DNA of 64,000 nucleotides from Pseudomonas triticicola. Its GTDB lineage: Bacteria > Pseudomonadota > Gammaproteobacteria > Pseudomonadales > Pseudomonadaceae. Under the pieces are notes generated by a model, which was not told where the DNA came from, made no database searches, and saw nothing but the letters and a program-made list of their open reading frames with translations. The stretch covers positions 3,323,001-3,387,000 of the forward strand of contig NZ_JAHSTX010000001.1 of NCBI RefSeq assembly GCF_019145375.1, written 5' to 3'. The translations under genes and the position numbers were made by a program. Below, piece by piece: positions 1 to 10,105 of the stretch (positions within the stretch are counted from its first letter, which is position 1; every line of letters begins with the position of its first letter).

Positions 1-124
1 TCTTCGCCGCGTCGGATTCCAGCAGTGCCATCTGATAGTTCAGCACGGCAATTTTCATGTCGGCGAACGCCGGGCCTGCCACCAGTACGGAGGCCAGGAG
101 AACCAATTGAGTCAACTTACGCAC
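1..124 (-). CDS. skp: Skp/OmpH periplasmic chaperone, N-terminal part (runs off the window)
   Basis: Only the first 41 codons are present. Read on the minus strand, a GTG start at 124 is preceded by a TAGGAG ribosome-binding site at suitable distance. A hydrophobic signal peptide of about 21 residues ends in GPAFA, and the mature start DMKIAVLNYQ resembles OmpH/Skp proteins. Skp holds unfolded outer-membrane proteins in the periplasm and passes them to the BAM complex. Its position directly downstream of bamA is the standard gammaproteobacterial order and supports the call. The rest of the gene lies beyond base 1, so its length cannot be judged. Confidence 0.85.
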   Translation of the reverse strand, partial: MRKLTQLVLLASVLVAGPAFADMKIAVLNYQMALLESDAAK

Positions 125-169
125 GATGCACTCCTACAAAATCCATTGTCGTTATCTTGGGTCAGACGC

Positions 170-2560
170 TTAGAACGTCTGGCCGAGGGAGAATTGGAAC
201 ACTTGAGTTTCAGCGTCATCCGGTTTCTTGACCGGCATCGCCAGCGCGAAGCTCAACGGTCCCAGTGCGGTGACCCAGGTCACGCCCACACCTACGGAGC
301 TGGCCATGTTGCTCAGGCTGATGTCGTTGCACTGAGTGCTGGACGTAGAACCCGCGCTAGCGTTGGTGGTCTTGTCGCACTTGGAATCGAATACGTTACC
401 CACGTCCCAGAACACCGAGGTCCGCAGAGAACGCTGATCTTTCACGAAAGGCAGCGGGAACAACACTTCAACGCCACCTTGAATCAACACGTTACCACCG
501 AATGGCAGCGGATCCTGATCCGGATCGGCAAGCGTACCCGAGTTACCCGTTACAGCTGCACCGCGGCTCGGTGTACTGCGTGGACCCAGCGTGCTGTCCT
601 TGAAGCCACGTACGGAGTTGAAGCCACCCGCATAGTAGTTTTCGTAGAACGGCAAGCCGTCGGTCGAACCGTAACCGTCGCCATAACCCAGTTCGGTGTG
701 CAGGCGCATGGTGTAGTTTTCAGTGATCGGCTGGAACAGCTGACCACGGTAATCAATCTTGAAGAAGGAAAGGTCGCTACCCGGGATGGTGGTTTCCAGA
801 GTCAGGCTCTGGGACCGGCCACGGGTCGGCAGTACGCCTTTGTTCAAGGTGGACTCGGACCAGCCGGCAGACGCCTTGAAGTTCAGGTACTTGTCGCCTT
901 CCTTGTTAACGAAGTCGAAAATTTCGTCGACGGTGTAGCTACCGGTACTGATTTCGTCCTGTTGAACGGAAGCACCGAAGGTCAGACGCGAAGTCTCGCT
1001 GATCGGGTAGCCGATGTTCACACCAGCGCCCAGGCTGTCTACCGCGTAGCTCGAAAGGTCGGTGTCGAGCTCGTCGTAGTCAGTAGTGCGATAGAACGCG
1101 TTGTAGCCCAGGCTCACGCCATCAGCGGTCCAGTACGGGTCAACGTAACCGAAGTTGTAACGGCTCTGGTATTCGCTGCGGGTCAGACCGATGCTGACGC
1201 GGTTACCGGTACCGAGGAAGTTGTTCTGGGTGATCGAGCCACCGAGGATCAGACCGGCGCTCTGGGCGAAACCCACGCTGGCGGTGATCGAACCGGAAGC
1301 CTGTTCTTCAACGGCGTAGTTCACATCAACCTGGTCGTCGACACCTGGCACGGCCGGGGTTTCAACGTTGACTTCCTTGAAGAAGCCCAGACGCTCCAGA
1401 CGGGTCTTGGACTGGTCGATCAGGTAGGTCGAAGCCCAGCCGCCTTCCATCTGACGCATTTCACGACGCAGCACTTCGTCTTCGGACTTGGTGTTGCCAC
1501 GGAAGTTGATGCGATTGACGTAGGCGCGCTTGCCCGGATCGACAGCGAAGAGGACGTCTACGGTGTGGTCGTCATCATGCGGCTGAGGAATACCGTTGAC
1601 GTTGGCGAAGGTGTAGCCCTCGTTACCCAGGCGACGGGTGATCAGCTCGGAGGTGGTGGTCATCAGCTTGCGCGAGAACACCTGGCCCTTCTGTACGAGC
1701 AACAGCGACTTTACCTGGTCTTCAGGGACTTTCAGGTCGCCGCTGAGCTTGACGTCACGAACGGTGTACTTCTCGCCTTCGGTGACGTTGACGGTGATGT
1801 AGACGTGCTTCTTGTCCGGGGTAATCGATACCTGGGTCGAAGCGATGTCCATATTGATATAGCCGCGATCCAGATAGTAGGAACGCAGACGCTCCAGGTC
1901 ACCGGAGAGTTTTTCGCGGGCATATTTGTCATCGTTCTTGAAGAACGACAGCCAGTTGGTGGTTTTCAGTTCAAACAGGTCGGTCAGGTCTTCCTCAGGG
2001 AAAACCGTATTACCTACCACGTTGATGTGCTGGATGGCGGCAACGGTACCTTCGTTGATCTTCACCTTCAGACCCACGCGGTTACGCGGCTGCGAAACCA
2101 CTTCGGTGTCGACGGTAGCGGAGTAACGACCCTGGGCAACGTACTGACGTTGCAGTTCGTTACGCACACCCTCGAGGGTGGCGCGCTGGAAGATTTCGCC
2201 TTCGGCCAGACCGGATTGCTTCAGGCCCTTCATCAAGTCTTCAGTAGAGATCGCCTTGTTGCCTTCGATCTCGATACTGGCGACCGAGGGACGCTCGACC
2301 ACGGTGATGACCAGAACGTTGCCTTCGCGGCCCAGCTGGATATCTTGAAAGAAACCGGTTTTGAACAACGCACGAGTGGATTCCACCAGGCGACGATCAT
2401 CCGCCTGCTCGCCGACGTTCAACGGCAAGGCACCAAAGACGCTACCCGCGGAGACCCGCTGGAGGCCATTGACGCGAATATCAGAGATAGTGAAGGACTC
2501 GGCGTGAACTTCGGCGATCATCAATACGGTGAGAACCGCAGTTAGCAGCAGACGTTTCAT
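170..2560 (-). CDS. bamA: Outer membrane protein assembly factor BamA
   Basis: This 796-residue protein inserts beta-barrel proteins into the outer membrane. It begins with a signal peptide (MKRLLLTAVLTV...) cut near EVHA. Residues about 22-420 look like the five POTRA domains, and the rest is the transmembrane barrel. The conserved VRGF motif of barrel loop 6 lies near residue 650, and the chain ends in phenylalanine as outer-membrane barrels do. The start at 2560 was preferred to an in-frame ATG nine codons upstream because it puts the signal peptide at the N-terminus. skp follows and rseP precedes, the conserved envelope-biogenesis order. A long open frame on the opposite strand is a codon-bias shadow. 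Confidence 0.97.
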   Translation of the reverse strand: MKRLLLTAVLTVLMIAEVHAESFTISDIRVNGLQRVSAGSVFGALPLNVGEQADDRRLVESTRALFKTGFFQDIQLGREGNVLVITVVERPSVASIEIEGNKAISTEDLMKGLKQSGLAEGEIFQRATLEGVRNELQRQYVAQGRYSATVDTEVVSQPRNRVGLKVKINEGTVAAIQHINVVGNTVFPEEDLTDLFELKTTNWLSFFKNDDKYAREKLSGDLERLRSYYLDRGYINMDIASTQVSITPDKKHVYITVNVTEGEKYTVRDVKLSGDLKVPEDQVKSLLLVQKGQVFSRKLMTTTSELITRRLGNEGYTFANVNGIPQPHDDDHTVDVLFAVDPGKRAYVNRINFRGNTKSEDEVLRREMRQMEGGWASTYLIDQSKTRLERLGFFKEVNVETPAVPGVDDQVDVNYAVEEQASGSITASVGFAQSAGLILGGSITQNNFLGTGNRVSIGLTRSEYQSRYNFGYVDPYWTADGVSLGYNAFYRTTDYDELDTDLSSYAVDSLGAGVNIGYPISETSRLTFGASVQQDEISTGSYTVDEIFDFVNKEGDKYLNFKASAGWSESTLNKGVLPTRGRSQSLTLETTIPGSDLSFFKIDYRGQLFQPITENYTMRLHTELGYGDGYGSTDGLPFYENYYAGGFNSVRGFKDSTLGPRSTPSRGAAVTGNSGTLADPDQDPLPFGGNVLIQGGVEVLFPLPFVKDQRSLRTSVFWDVGNVFDSKCDKTTNASAGSTSSTQCNDISLSNMASSVGVGVTWVTALGPLSFALAMPVKKPDDAETQVFQFSLGQTF

Positions 2561-2595
2561 GAAGTCCTTTCTTATTCCAACTGGCAATAAACAAA

Positions 2596-2614
2596 CTGCC
2601 GCAAAATGCGGCAG
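2596..2614. terminator. Stem-loop between rseP and bamA
   Basis: An 8-bp perfect stem (CTGCCGCA/TGCGGCAG) with an AAA loop lies in the 74-base gap between the rseP stop and the bamA start. There is no clear T-tract on the minus strand. It may be an RNA-processing or attenuation hairpin rather than a full terminator. Confidence 0.4.
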
Positions 2615-2634
2615 ATTCGCAATTCAGCGAAGCG

Positions 2635-3987
2635 TTACAGTCGACCCAGATCGTTGACCAGAGCAAGCAACATCACCCCGACCACCAAACTGATACCGAT
2701 CTGTATCCCCCAACCTTGCACCCGATCCGACAAGGGGCGACCACGCACCCACTCAATCAGATAAAACAATAAATGCCCCCCATCCAGTACAGGAATGGGC
2801 AGCAAATTCAGAACGCCCAGGCTAATACTCAGATAAGCAAGGAAATTCAGGAAATCAGCGACGCCCGACTGGGCAGAAGCGCCCGCCACTTTAGCAATGG
2901 TTATCGGTCCACTCAAGTTTTTTACCGAGAGCTCGCCGAACAGCATTTTCTTCAGTGAATCCAGCGTCAGAATGCTCATGGTCCAAGTGCGACGGGCACC
3001 CTCGCCAATCGCGGCCAGCGGGCCATAGCTGACTTCGCGGATCATTTCCGGTGGCCAGTCGATGGCTTTGACGCCTGCGCCCAGATAACCGCTTGGCGCT
3101 TTGCTTTCACCGCGTGCCGCCAGGGTCACAGGGACGTCGATTTGAGCATTGTCGCGCTCGATGCGCAGCACGATTTTGGTATCAGGACGCGTACGAACGG
3201 TATCGACCACCTGCTGCCAGTCATCGAGTGGCTTGCCATCAAGCGCCAGCAAGCGATCGCCGGTTTTCAGCCCGGCTGCCTGCGCCGGACCTTTCGGATC
3301 GAGTTCGGCAAGCACCGGCGGCAACGCCGGACGCCATGGACGAATACCCAGCGAACGGATCGGATCCGGCTCGTCGGCGCCTTTTAGCCAGTTATCCAGT
3401 GCCAGCGTGCGCGGCGATTCTGCCGTCGAACCCTGCTCGCGCACCAGCAACTGAATCGCACCGCTCTCACCGAGACGACGCACCAGTTGCAGATTGACCG
3501 CAGCCCAACCCGAGGTCGGCTCGCCATCGATCGATACAATCTCCTGGCCAGCGTTCAGACCTGCCTTGGCGGCAATGCTGCCAGACTCGACTGCGCCGAT
3601 GACCGGACGCACCTGCTCGCTGCCGAGCATCGCCAAGACCCAAAAGAAGACTAACGCCAGCAGGAAGTTGGCAATCGGGCCGGCGGCAACAATGGCGATA
3701 CGCTGACGTACCGATTTGCGATTGAACGACTGATCGAGTTGGTCGACCGGCACTTCGCCTTCGCGCTCGTCGAGCATCTTGACGTAGCCGCCCAGCGGAA
3801 TCGCGGCGACCACGAACTCGGTGCCTTGCTTGTCATGCCAGCGCAGCAACGGCATGCCAAAGCCCACGGAAAACCGCAGAACCTTGACGCCACAGCGACG
3901 CGCGACCCAGAAGTGGCCGAATTCGTGGAAGGTGACCAGCACACCCAGGGCGATCAGGGTGCCGGCAATCATATAGAGCGCGCTCAT
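2635..3987 (-). CDS. rseP: RIP metalloprotease RseP (site-2 protease; MucP)
   Basis: This 450-residue integral membrane zinc protease performs the second cut of the anti-sigma factor (MucA/RseA type), releasing the envelope-stress sigma factor AlgU/RpoE. The zinc motif HEFGH is at residues 21-25 in the first membrane segment. Two PDZ domains lie roughly between residues 115 and 310. The second metal-site motif LDG is at 401-403 (PVLDGGH) in a C-terminal membrane segment. Length and layout match the family. It sits between dxr and bamA, as is usual in gammaproteobacteria, with a 55-base gap to dxr. Confidence 0.96.
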   Translation of the reverse strand: MSALYMIAGTLIALGVLVTFHEFGHFWVARRCGVKVLRFSVGFGMPLLRWHDKQGTEFVVAAIPLGGYVKMLDEREGEVPVDQLDQSFNRKSVRQRIAIVAAGPIANFLLALVFFWVLAMLGSEQVRPVIGAVESGSIAAKAGLNAGQEIVSIDGEPTSGWAAVNLQLVRRLGESGAIQLLVREQGSTAESPRTLALDNWLKGADEPDPIRSLGIRPWRPALPPVLAELDPKGPAQAAGLKTGDRLLALDGKPLDDWQQVVDTVRTRPDTKIVLRIERDNAQIDVPVTLAARGESKAPSGYLGAGVKAIDWPPEMIREVSYGPLAAIGEGARRTWTMSILTLDSLKKMLFGELSVKNLSGPITIAKVAGASAQSGVADFLNFLAYLSISLGVLNLLPIPVLDGGHLLFYLIEWVRGRPLSDRVQGWGIQIGISLVVGVMLLALVNDLGRL

Positions 3988-4042
3988 CTACTTTCTCCGC
4001 AATCCTGTTCAGTGTCGCGTGTCGCCGTTGCGTTACAAAAAA

Positions 4043-5233
4043 CTATCGGCCGTGCCGACTCAACCAATGCTCGGCCAGCACTCGCGCTTTCGCGTCCGCC
4101 GTAAACACGGCGTCGAGGTCGTGCAGAGCCACCACCGGCTCCAGATTCAAGACTTCCTCGATGATACTCGCGATTTCCAGGTAGCGAACCCGTCCGTCGA
4201 GAAACGCTGCCACGGCCACTTCATTGGCTGCGTTGAGCATCGCCGGCGCGCTGTCACCGGCTTCGGCCGCCTGACGAGCCAGCCGCAGGCAGGGGAAGCG
4301 GCTTTCATCGGGCGCCTCGAAATCCAGTCGCGCAATGGCAAACAGATCCAGTGGCGCTACGCCGGAATCGATACGCTCCGGCCAGGCCAGGGCGTTGGCG
4401 ATCGGCGTGCGCATGTCGGGGTTGCCCAATTGCGCAAGCACCGAGCCATCGACGTAATCCACCAGAGAATGGATCACGCTCTGCGGATGAATCACCACTT
4501 CGACCTGAGTCGGTTTGGCATCGAACAACCAGCAGGCTTCGATCAACTCAAGGCCCTTGTTCATCATGCTTGCCGAATCCACGGAGATCTTGCGCCCCAT
4601 GGACCAGTTCGGATGCGCGCAAGCCTGTTCAGGCGAAACATCTGCCAGCTCGGACATCGGCGTCTGCCGGAAAGGACCGCCAGAGGCCGTCAGCAATATC
4701 CGCCGCACACCCACCGAGCTCAAGCCGCGTGCGAAATCCGCAGGCATGCACTGAAAAATCGCGTTGTGCTCACTGTCGATCGGCAGCAGTACCGAACCGC
4801 TTTTGCGCACGGCCTGCATGAACAGAGCGCCGGACATCACCAGCGCTTCCTTGTTGGCCAGCAGAATCTTCTTGCCCGCCTCGACCGCCGCCAGTGTCGG
4901 ACGCAAACCCGCCGCACCGACAATGGCCGCCATGACCGCATCGACTTCAGGCGCGGAGGCGACCTGACACAGGCCCTCCTCGCCTACCAGCACACGAGTC
5001 GGCAAACCGGCTGCACGCAAGTCATCCTGCAACCCACGCGCCGCAGCACCTTCAGGCACCACGGCAAATTGCGGTACATGACGAACGCACAGCGCGAGCA
5101 ATTCGCTAAGACGGGTGAAACCACTCAATGCAAAAACCTGATAACGCTCAGGATGACGGGCAATCACATCCAGAGTGCTCAGACCGATCGAACCAGTCGC
5201 ACCCAACACCGTAATCTGCTGGGGGCGACTCAC
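4043..5233 (-). CDS. dxr: 1-deoxy-D-xylulose-5-phosphate reductoisomerase
   Basis: The 396-residue enzyme converts 1-deoxy-D-xylulose 5-phosphate to 2-C-methyl-D-erythritol 4-phosphate with NADPH, the committed step of the MEP isoprenoid pathway. The Rossmann motif GATGSIG is at residues 11-17. [11 protein letters not shown] and the active-site stretch [14 protein letters not shown] follow. Its start overlaps the cdsA stop by four bases (ATGA), which suggests translational coupling. The gene two places upstream, uppS, uses the farnesyl diphosphate this pathway supplies. Confidence 0.97.
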   Translation of the reverse strand: MSRPQQITVLGATGSIGLSTLDVIARHPERYQVFALSGFTRLSELLALCVRHVPQFAVVPEGAAARGLQDDLRAAGLPTRVLVGEEGLCQVASAPEVDAVMAAIVGAAGLRPTLAAVEAGKKILLANKEALVMSGALFMQAVRKSGSVLLPIDSEHNAIFQCMPADFARGLSSVGVRRILLTASGGPFRQTPMSELADVSPEQACAHPNWSMGRKISVDSASMMNKGLELIEACWLFDAKPTQVEVVIHPQSVIHSLVDYVDGSVLAQLGNPDMRTPIANALAWPERIDSGVAPLDLFAIARLDFEAPDESRFPCLRLARQAAEAGDSAPAMLNAANEVAVAAFLDGRVRYLEIASIIEEVLNLEPVVALHDLDAVFTADAKARVLAEHWLSRHGR

Positions 5234-6036
5234 GGTGCGGCCATCCAGAGCAATACGGCAAACACCGGAATGGCAGCGGTCAGGCTGTCGATGCGATCCA
5301 GCACGCCGCCATGGCCGGGCAGCAGATTACTGCTGTCCTTGATGCCGGATTGACGCTTGAACATGCTCTCGGTGAGGTCACCGACCACGGAAATGAAGAC
5401 GATCAGCGCAGCGCCGATCAAGCCTTTGAGCAACTCTGCCACGGTCCAGTCGCGCACCAGACCGACAATCGCGGTAATCACCAGACTCAGCGCCAGACCA
5501 CCGTAGACGCCTTCCCAGCTCTTGCCCGGACTGACCTGCGGCGCCAGCTTGCGCTTGCCGAACTTGCGCCCGGAAAAATAAGCCCCGATGTCCGCGCCCC
5601 AGACCAGCACCATCACCGCCATGATCAACCAGTTACCCAGCGGGTACTGCTTGATCTGCACCAGACCCTGCCACGCAGGCAGCAGGATCAGCAGGCCGAT
5701 CAGCAGTTTGGTTGCCGCCGTGGACCAGTGCGCGCTGGAGCGTGGATACGTCAGCACCAGATAAGTCGCAATCGCCCACCAGATCACCGATGCACCGAGC
5801 ACCCAAGGCGCAAGGCCTGGCAGCACATACATGACAAACAGCATCAAGGCGACCACAGCGGCAAAGCCGACGCGGAACGACTGTGCGGTGAAGCCGGCCA
5901 GACGCGCCCATTCCCAGGCACCGAGGCTGACTACCAGGCCAATGAACAGCGCGAAGCCGGCACCTTTGAGCAGGAAAAACCCGCACAAGGCAATCGGCAG
6001 CAGGATCAGTGCAGTGATGATTCGTTGTTTAAGCAT
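5230..6036 (-). CDS. cdsA: Phosphatidate cytidylyltransferase
   Basis: The 268-residue multi-pass inner-membrane protein makes CDP-diacylglycerol from phosphatidic acid and CTP, the branch point for all phospholipid head groups. Several hydrophobic helices start at the N-terminus. The family signature is visible near the C-terminus, from the SPGKSWEG region through [18 protein letters not shown] and LDRIDS. Its start shares one base with the uppS stop (TAATG) and its end overlaps dxr by four bases. Confidence 0.96.
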   Translation of the reverse strand: MLKQRIITALILLPIALCGFFLLKGAGFALFIGLVVSLGAWEWARLAGFTAQSFRVGFAAVVALMLFVMYVLPGLAPWVLGASVIWWAIATYLVLTYPRSSAHWSTAATKLLIGLLILLPAWQGLVQIKQYPLGNWLIMAVMVLVWGADIGAYFSGRKFGKRKLAPQVSPGKSWEGVYGGLALSLVITAIVGLVRDWTVAELLKGLIGAALIVFISVVGDLTESMFKRQSGIKDSSNLLPGHGGVLDRIDSLTAAIPVFAVLLWMAAP

Positions 6037-6791
6037 TAAACCCGGGCTCCAGCTTCGACCTGCTCGCTCGTTTTACCGAAGCGACGCTGGCGTGAAGCGA
6101 AATCGGCCAGCGCGGTGCGCATGGCGTCGTGTTTGAAGTCCGGCCAGAACAGGTCGGAGAAGTACAGCTCGGCGTAGGCCAACTGCCACAGCAGGAAGTT
6201 GCTGATGCGATGCTCGCCACCGGTGCGGATGCACAGGTCAGGCAACGGCAGATCGCCGGTCGCCAGACAGGTCTGCAGCAGATCCGGGGTAATGTCCTCC
6301 GGGCGCAAGTGCCCGGCCTGGACTTCACGCGCCAGACGTTGCGCGGCCTGAGCGATATCCCACTGGCCGCCATAATTGGCTGCGATCTGCAGGACAAAGC
6401 GGTTGGCACCGACCGTCATGGCCTCAGCCTCGCGCATCGCCGCCTGAAGCTCAGGGTGGAAGCGCGAGCGATCGCCAATGATGCGCAGGCTGATGTTGTT
6501 GTCGTTGAGGCGCTTGGCCTCACGACGCAAGGCCTTGAAGAACAAGTCCATCAAGGCACTGACCTCATCGGCCGGGCGCTGCCAGTTCTCACTGGAGAAA
6601 GCGAACAGGGTCAGGACTTCGACCTTGGCCTCAGCGCACACCTCGATCACCGCCCGCACAGCATCCACGCCCGCTTTATGCCCGGCGACACCCGGCATAA
6701 AGCGTTTTTTCGCCCAGCGATTATTGCCATCCATGATGATCGCGACATGGCGCGGCACCGCGGACGGCGCAGTCTGCTTGGTCTTGTCCAT
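6036..6791 (-). CDS. uppS: Isoprenyl transferase (undecaprenyl diphosphate synthase)
   Basis: The 251-residue soluble cis-prenyltransferase condenses farnesyl diphosphate with eight isopentenyl units to make the C55 lipid carrier of peptidoglycan and O-antigen. The catalytic aspartate is D21 in IMDGNNRWAKKR, followed by GHKAG. The SENWQRP stretch and the late RTGGEHRISNFLLWQ motif are both present. A gap of only 14 bases separates it from frr upstream, and its stop codon overlaps the cdsA start. Confidence 0.96.
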   Translation of the reverse strand: MDKTKQTAPSAVPRHVAIIMDGNNRWAKKRFMPGVAGHKAGVDAVRAVIEVCAEAKVEVLTLFAFSSENWQRPADEVSALMDLFFKALRREAKRLNDNNISLRIIGDRSRFHPELQAAMREAEAMTVGANRFVLQIAANYGGQWDIAQAAQRLAREVQAGHLRPEDITPDLLQTCLATGDLPLPDLCIRTGGEHRISNFLLWQLAYAELYFSDLFWPDFKHDAMRTALADFASRQRRFGKTSEQVEAGARV

Positions 6792-6805
6792 TTAAAGCTC
6801 GACCC

Positions 6806-7363
6806 TTATACGGCCATCAGGTCTTTTTCTTTCTCGTCCGTGGCCTTGGTGATCTGGGCCTCGGATTCCTTGGTCAGCTTGTCGATATCAGCGATGGCAC
6901 GACGTTCTTCGTCTTCGCTGATTTCCTTGTCCTTGACCAGTTTTTTCAGCTCACCCAATGCATCACGACGAATGTTGCGCACGGCAACGCGCGCGTCTTC
7001 CGCTGCACTACGGGCCTGCTTGGTGAAGCCCTTGCGGGTTTCTTCGGTAAGGGCAGGCATCGGGATCAGCAGCAACTCGCCCAGGTTGGTCGGGTTGAGG
7101 TTCAGGCCGGCGCTCTGGATCGCCTTGTCGACAGCCGCAAGCATGTTGCGCTCGAATGCCACGACCTGCAGGGTGCGAGAGTCCTTTACGGTGACGTTGG
7201 CAACGCCGCTCAGCGGGGTATCAGTGCCGTAGTAAGGCACCATGACGCTGCCGAGGATACTCGGGTGAGCCTTGCCGGTACGGATCTGGCCGAACGCGTG
7301 GTTCAGAGAGTCCAGGGATTTCTGCATACGCGCCTGGGCGTCTTTCTTGATTTCGTTGATCAT
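6806..7363 (-). CDS. frr: Ribosome recycling factor
   Basis: The 185-residue factor works with EF-G to split post-termination ribosomes. The length is exactly that of the family. The three-helix-bundle sequence is recognisable ([22 protein letters not shown] near the start, [10 protein letters not shown] and VRNIRRDA later). The start overlaps the pyrH stop by four bases, so the two are probably translationally coupled, as in many proteobacteria. Confidence 0.97.
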   Translation of the reverse strand: MINEIKKDAQARMQKSLDSLNHAFGQIRTGKAHPSILGSVMVPYYGTDTPLSGVANVTVKDSRTLQVVAFERNMLAAVDKAIQSAGLNLNPTNLGELLLIPMPALTEETRKGFTKQARSAAEDARVAVRNIRRDALGELKKLVKDKEISEDEERRAIADIDKLTKESEAQITKATDEKEKDLMAV

Positions 7364-8103
7364 TGTTGGCCTTCCTCGATCAATGTCCCTTCAGCTCCGC
7401 CGTGCACGATGTTCAGCAGGGCGCCGGGCTTGTTCATGTTGAATACGCGCAGCGGCATCTTGTGATCGCGGCACAGGCAGATGGCAGTCAGATCCATTAC
7501 ACCCAGCTTGCGATCCAGTACTTCATCATATGTCAGATGATCGAACTTCTCGGCATGCGGGTCCTTGAACGGGTCTGCGGTGTACACGCCATCAACCTTG
7601 GTGGCCTTGAGCACAACGTCGGCGTCGATTTCGATTGCACGCAGGCAGGCTGCCGAATCCGTGGTGAAGAACGGATTGCCGGTACCGGCGGCGAAGATCA
7701 CGACGTCCTTGGAGTTCAGGTGGCGCATGGCTTTGCGGCGATCGTAGTGATCGGTCACACCGACCATGGAAATGGCCGACATGACGATGGCCGAGATATT
7801 GGCACGTTCCAGCGCATCGCGCATGGCCAGGGCGTTCATCACAGTGGCCAGCATGCCCATGTGGTCGCCCGTAACCCGATCCATACCGGCTTTGCTCAGG
7901 GCTTCGCCACGGAACAGGTTGCCACCGCCGATCACCAGACCGACCTGCACGCCGATGCCGACCAGTTGACCGACTTCCAGCGCCATGCGATCCAGAACCT
8001 TCGGATCGATCCCGAACTCTTCCGAGCCCATCAGGGCCTCGCCGCTAAGCTTGAGTAGAATGCGTTTATAGCGAGCCTGATAACCACTGCCCTGCTGAGC
8101 CAT
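7360..8103 (-). CDS. pyrH: UMP kinase
   Basis: The 247-residue bacterial-type UMP kinase of the amino-acid kinase fold phosphorylates UMP to UDP. Visible signatures are [14 protein letters not shown] near residue 14, [13 protein letters not shown], and [16 protein letters not shown]. It is the usual partner of frr, with which it overlaps by four bases, and lies downstream of tsf after a 209-base gap that contains the tsf terminator. Confidence 0.97.
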   Translation of the reverse strand: MAQQGSGYQARYKRILLKLSGEALMGSEEFGIDPKVLDRMALEVGQLVGIGVQVGLVIGGGNLFRGEALSKAGMDRVTGDHMGMLATVMNALAMRDALERANISAIVMSAISMVGVTDHYDRRKAMRHLNSKDVVIFAAGTGNPFFTTDSAACLRAIEIDADVVLKATKVDGVYTADPFKDPHAEKFDHLTYDEVLDRKLGVMDLTAICLCRDHKMPLRVFNMNKPGALLNIVHGGAEGTLIEEGQQ

Positions 8104-8255
8104 TGCGAATCTCTCCTGCGGCGTATTTAAAATTCTTTGCGAGCTGTTTACAGCTGGCGTTCACTCTAGCTTGGCGCTGCTGCAGCGCCATCGGAACATG
8201 GCTTTGTAAGTCAGTTCCGGGTGGAAACCAAATAAAAAATTGGTACCCCATCTGA

Positions 8256-8289
8256 AAAGAGGCTGCGCGCGTTAGCGGGCAGCCTCTTT
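8256..8289 (-). terminator. Intrinsic terminator after tsf
   Basis: Inverted arms AAAGAGGCTGC and GCAGCCTCTTT (11 bp each) flank a short GC-rich loop, and on the minus strand the right arm runs into a T-rich stretch. It lies about 24 bases beyond the tsf stop and separates rpsB-tsf from pyrH-frr-uppS-cdsA-dxr. Confidence 0.8.
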
Positions 8290-8312
8290 CGGGCGACAGT
8301 TGAAAAACCGTC

Positions 8313-9176
8313 TTATTGCTTGGCGGCAGCCAGCTGGGCAGCAACTTCTTCAGCGAAGTTGTCGACCGGCTTCTCGATGCCTTCGCCTACTTTGAAGTAA
8401 GTGAAGGAAACGATTTCAGCACCGGCTTTCTTGGCCAGTTCGCCAACCTTGACTTCAGGGTTCTTGACGAACGCCTGCTCGACCAGGCTCGCTTCTGCCA
8501 GGAACTTGCTGATACGGCCCTTGACCATGTTCTCAACAATGTTTTCTGGCTTGCCTTTGATTTTTTCTTCGTTCAGCTGCAGGAACACAGCTTTCTCACG
8601 CTCGATCGCTTCGTCGGAGACTTGCGAAGGCAGCAGGAACTCAGGGTTGCTTGCAGCAACGTGCATAGCGATGTCTTTGGCCAGCTCGACGTCACCGCCT
8701 TTCAGGACAACAGCAACACCGATCTTGTTACCGTGCAGGTAAGTGCCGACAACGTCACCTTCTACGCGTACCAGACGACGGATGTTGACGTTCTCGCCGA
8801 CTTTGGCAACCAGCGCTTCACGAGCCGATTCCTGAGCGGCGATCAGCGGAGCTGCGTCGGTCAGTTTTTCGTCGAAAGCTTTTTCTACGCTGGCAGCAAC
8901 GAAGTTCTTGAAATCGTCTTGCAGGGCCAGGAAGTCGGTCTGCGAGTTGACTTCCAGCAGCACGGCTGCCTTGTCATTCGATTTGATGGCGATTGCGCCT
9001 TCAGCGGCAACGTTGCCAGCTTTTTTCGCAGCCTTGATGGCGCCCGAAGCACGCATGTCATCAATGGCTTTTTCGATGTCGCCGTCAGCCTTTTCCAGGG
9101 CTTTCTTGCAATCCATCATGCCTTCGCCGGTACGCTCGCGCAGTTCTTTGACCAACGCTGCAGTAATTGCTGCCAT
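8313..9176 (-). CDS. tsf: Translation elongation factor Ts
   Basis: The 287-residue protein is the guanine-nucleotide exchange factor for EF-Tu. The start at 9176 (MAAITAALVKELRERTGEG) matches the family. A longer in-frame extension upstream has no support. The TGEGMMDCKKAL motif is at residues 16-27 and the TDFLAL contact motif near residue 80. It is downstream of rpsB, its conserved partner, but the two are separated by a strong hairpin at 9312-9340. Confidence 0.97.
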   Translation of the reverse strand: MAAITAALVKELRERTGEGMMDCKKALEKADGDIEKAIDDMRASGAIKAAKKAGNVAAEGAIAIKSNDKAAVLLEVNSQTDFLALQDDFKNFVAASVEKAFDEKLTDAAPLIAAQESAREALVAKVGENVNIRRLVRVEGDVVGTYLHGNKIGVAVVLKGGDVELAKDIAMHVAASNPEFLLPSQVSDEAIEREKAVFLQLNEEKIKGKPENIVENMVKGRISKFLAEASLVEQAFVKNPEVKVGELAKKAGAEIVSFTYFKVGEGIEKPVDNFAEEVAAQLAAAKQ

Positions 9177-9311
9177 TTTCAAATTCCTCTTGGATAGGTT
9201 TTCAACCATTCCACCCGATCGAACGGGCGTTCAATTCTTCCCGAACCACCCATGTTGGCTGCCGCACATGACAAATACAGACGTGGGCGCCGACAAATGG
9301 TTTTCGAGGTG

Positions 9312-9340
9312 GCAAAAAGGGGGCCAAGCCCCCTTTTTGC
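9312..9340 (-). terminator. Strong hairpin between rpsB and tsf (terminator or attenuator)
   Basis: A perfect 13-bp stem (GCAAAAAGGGGGC/GCCCCCTTTTTGC) has a three-base loop and a T-run in the descending arm on the minus strand. It lies 28 bases after the rpsB stop and 136 bases before the tsf start. In this position it would terminate part of rpsB transcription and lower tsf expression relative to rpsB. Confidence 0.8.
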
Positions 9341-9367
9341 TTACTGAGTCAACGCCAGGGGCGTCGA

Positions 9368-10105
9368 TTACTCAGCTGCAGCCTGAGTTTCTTCAGCTGC
9401 GAATTCTACAGTACCGCCAGCAACGTTGTTGCGGCCGCGGATAACTGCGTCAGCCATCGAACCCATGTACAGCTGGATAGCGCGGATGGCGTCATCGTTG
9501 CCTGGGATGATGTAGTCAACGCCTTCCGGGCTGCTGTTGGTATCGACAACGCCGATGACCGGGATGCCCAGCTTGTTGGCTTCGGTGATCGCGATGCGCT
9601 CGTGGTCAACGTCGATCACGAACAGTGCGTCTGGCAGACCGCCCATGTCCTTGATGCCGCCCAGCGAACGATCCAGCTTCTCAAGATCACGGGAGCGCAT
9701 CAGCGCTTCTTTCTTGGTCAGCTTGGCGAAAGTACCGTCTTCGGCTTGAACTTCAAGGTCACGCAGACGCTTGATGGAAGCACGAATGGTTTTGAAGTTG
9801 GTCAGCATGCCGCCCAACCAGCGGTGATCGACGTACGGCGAACCGCAACGTGCTGCTTCTTCAGCAACGATCTTGCCAGCGGAACGCTTGGTGCCGACGA
9901 ACAGAATCTTGTTTTTGCCCTGGGCCAGACGCTCTACGAAAGTCAGAGCTTCGTTGAACATTGGCAGGGTTTTTTCAAGGTTGATGATGTGGATCTTGTT
10001 ACGCGCGCCGAAAATGTACTTGCCCATTTTCGGATTCCAGTAACGGGTTTGGTGACCGAAGTGCACACCGGCCTTCAGCATATCGCGCATGTTGACTTGG
10101 GACAT
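9368..10105 (-). CDS. rpsB: 30S ribosomal protein S2
   Basis: The 245-residue small-subunit protein starts with the typical [20 protein letters not shown] and carries the family signatures FVGTKRSA and [12 protein letters not shown]. The start at 10105 was chosen over an ATG 23 codons upstream because the S2 family begins here. The gene is divergent from map across a 373-base gap. A terminator-like hairpin lies between it and tsf. Confidence 0.97.
   Translation of the reverse strand: MSQVNMRDMLKAGVHFGHQTRYWNPKMGKYIFGARNKIHIINLEKTLPMFNEALTFVERLAQGKNKILFVGTKRSAGKIVAEEAARCGSPYVDHRWLGGMLTNFKTIRASIKRLRDLEVQAEDGTFAKLTKKEALMRSRDLEKLDRSLGGIKDMGGLPDALFVIDVDHERIAITEANKLGIPVIGVVDTNSSPEGVDYIIPGNDDAIRAIQLYMGSMADAVIRGRNNVAGGTVEFAAEETQAAAE

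Noticed and set aside
107..2545. 812-codon open frame on the plus strand opposite bamA
   Set aside because: It lies wholly antisense to an intact conserved gene, has no ribosome-binding site or domain, and is explained by high-GC codon bias keeping the opposite frame open.
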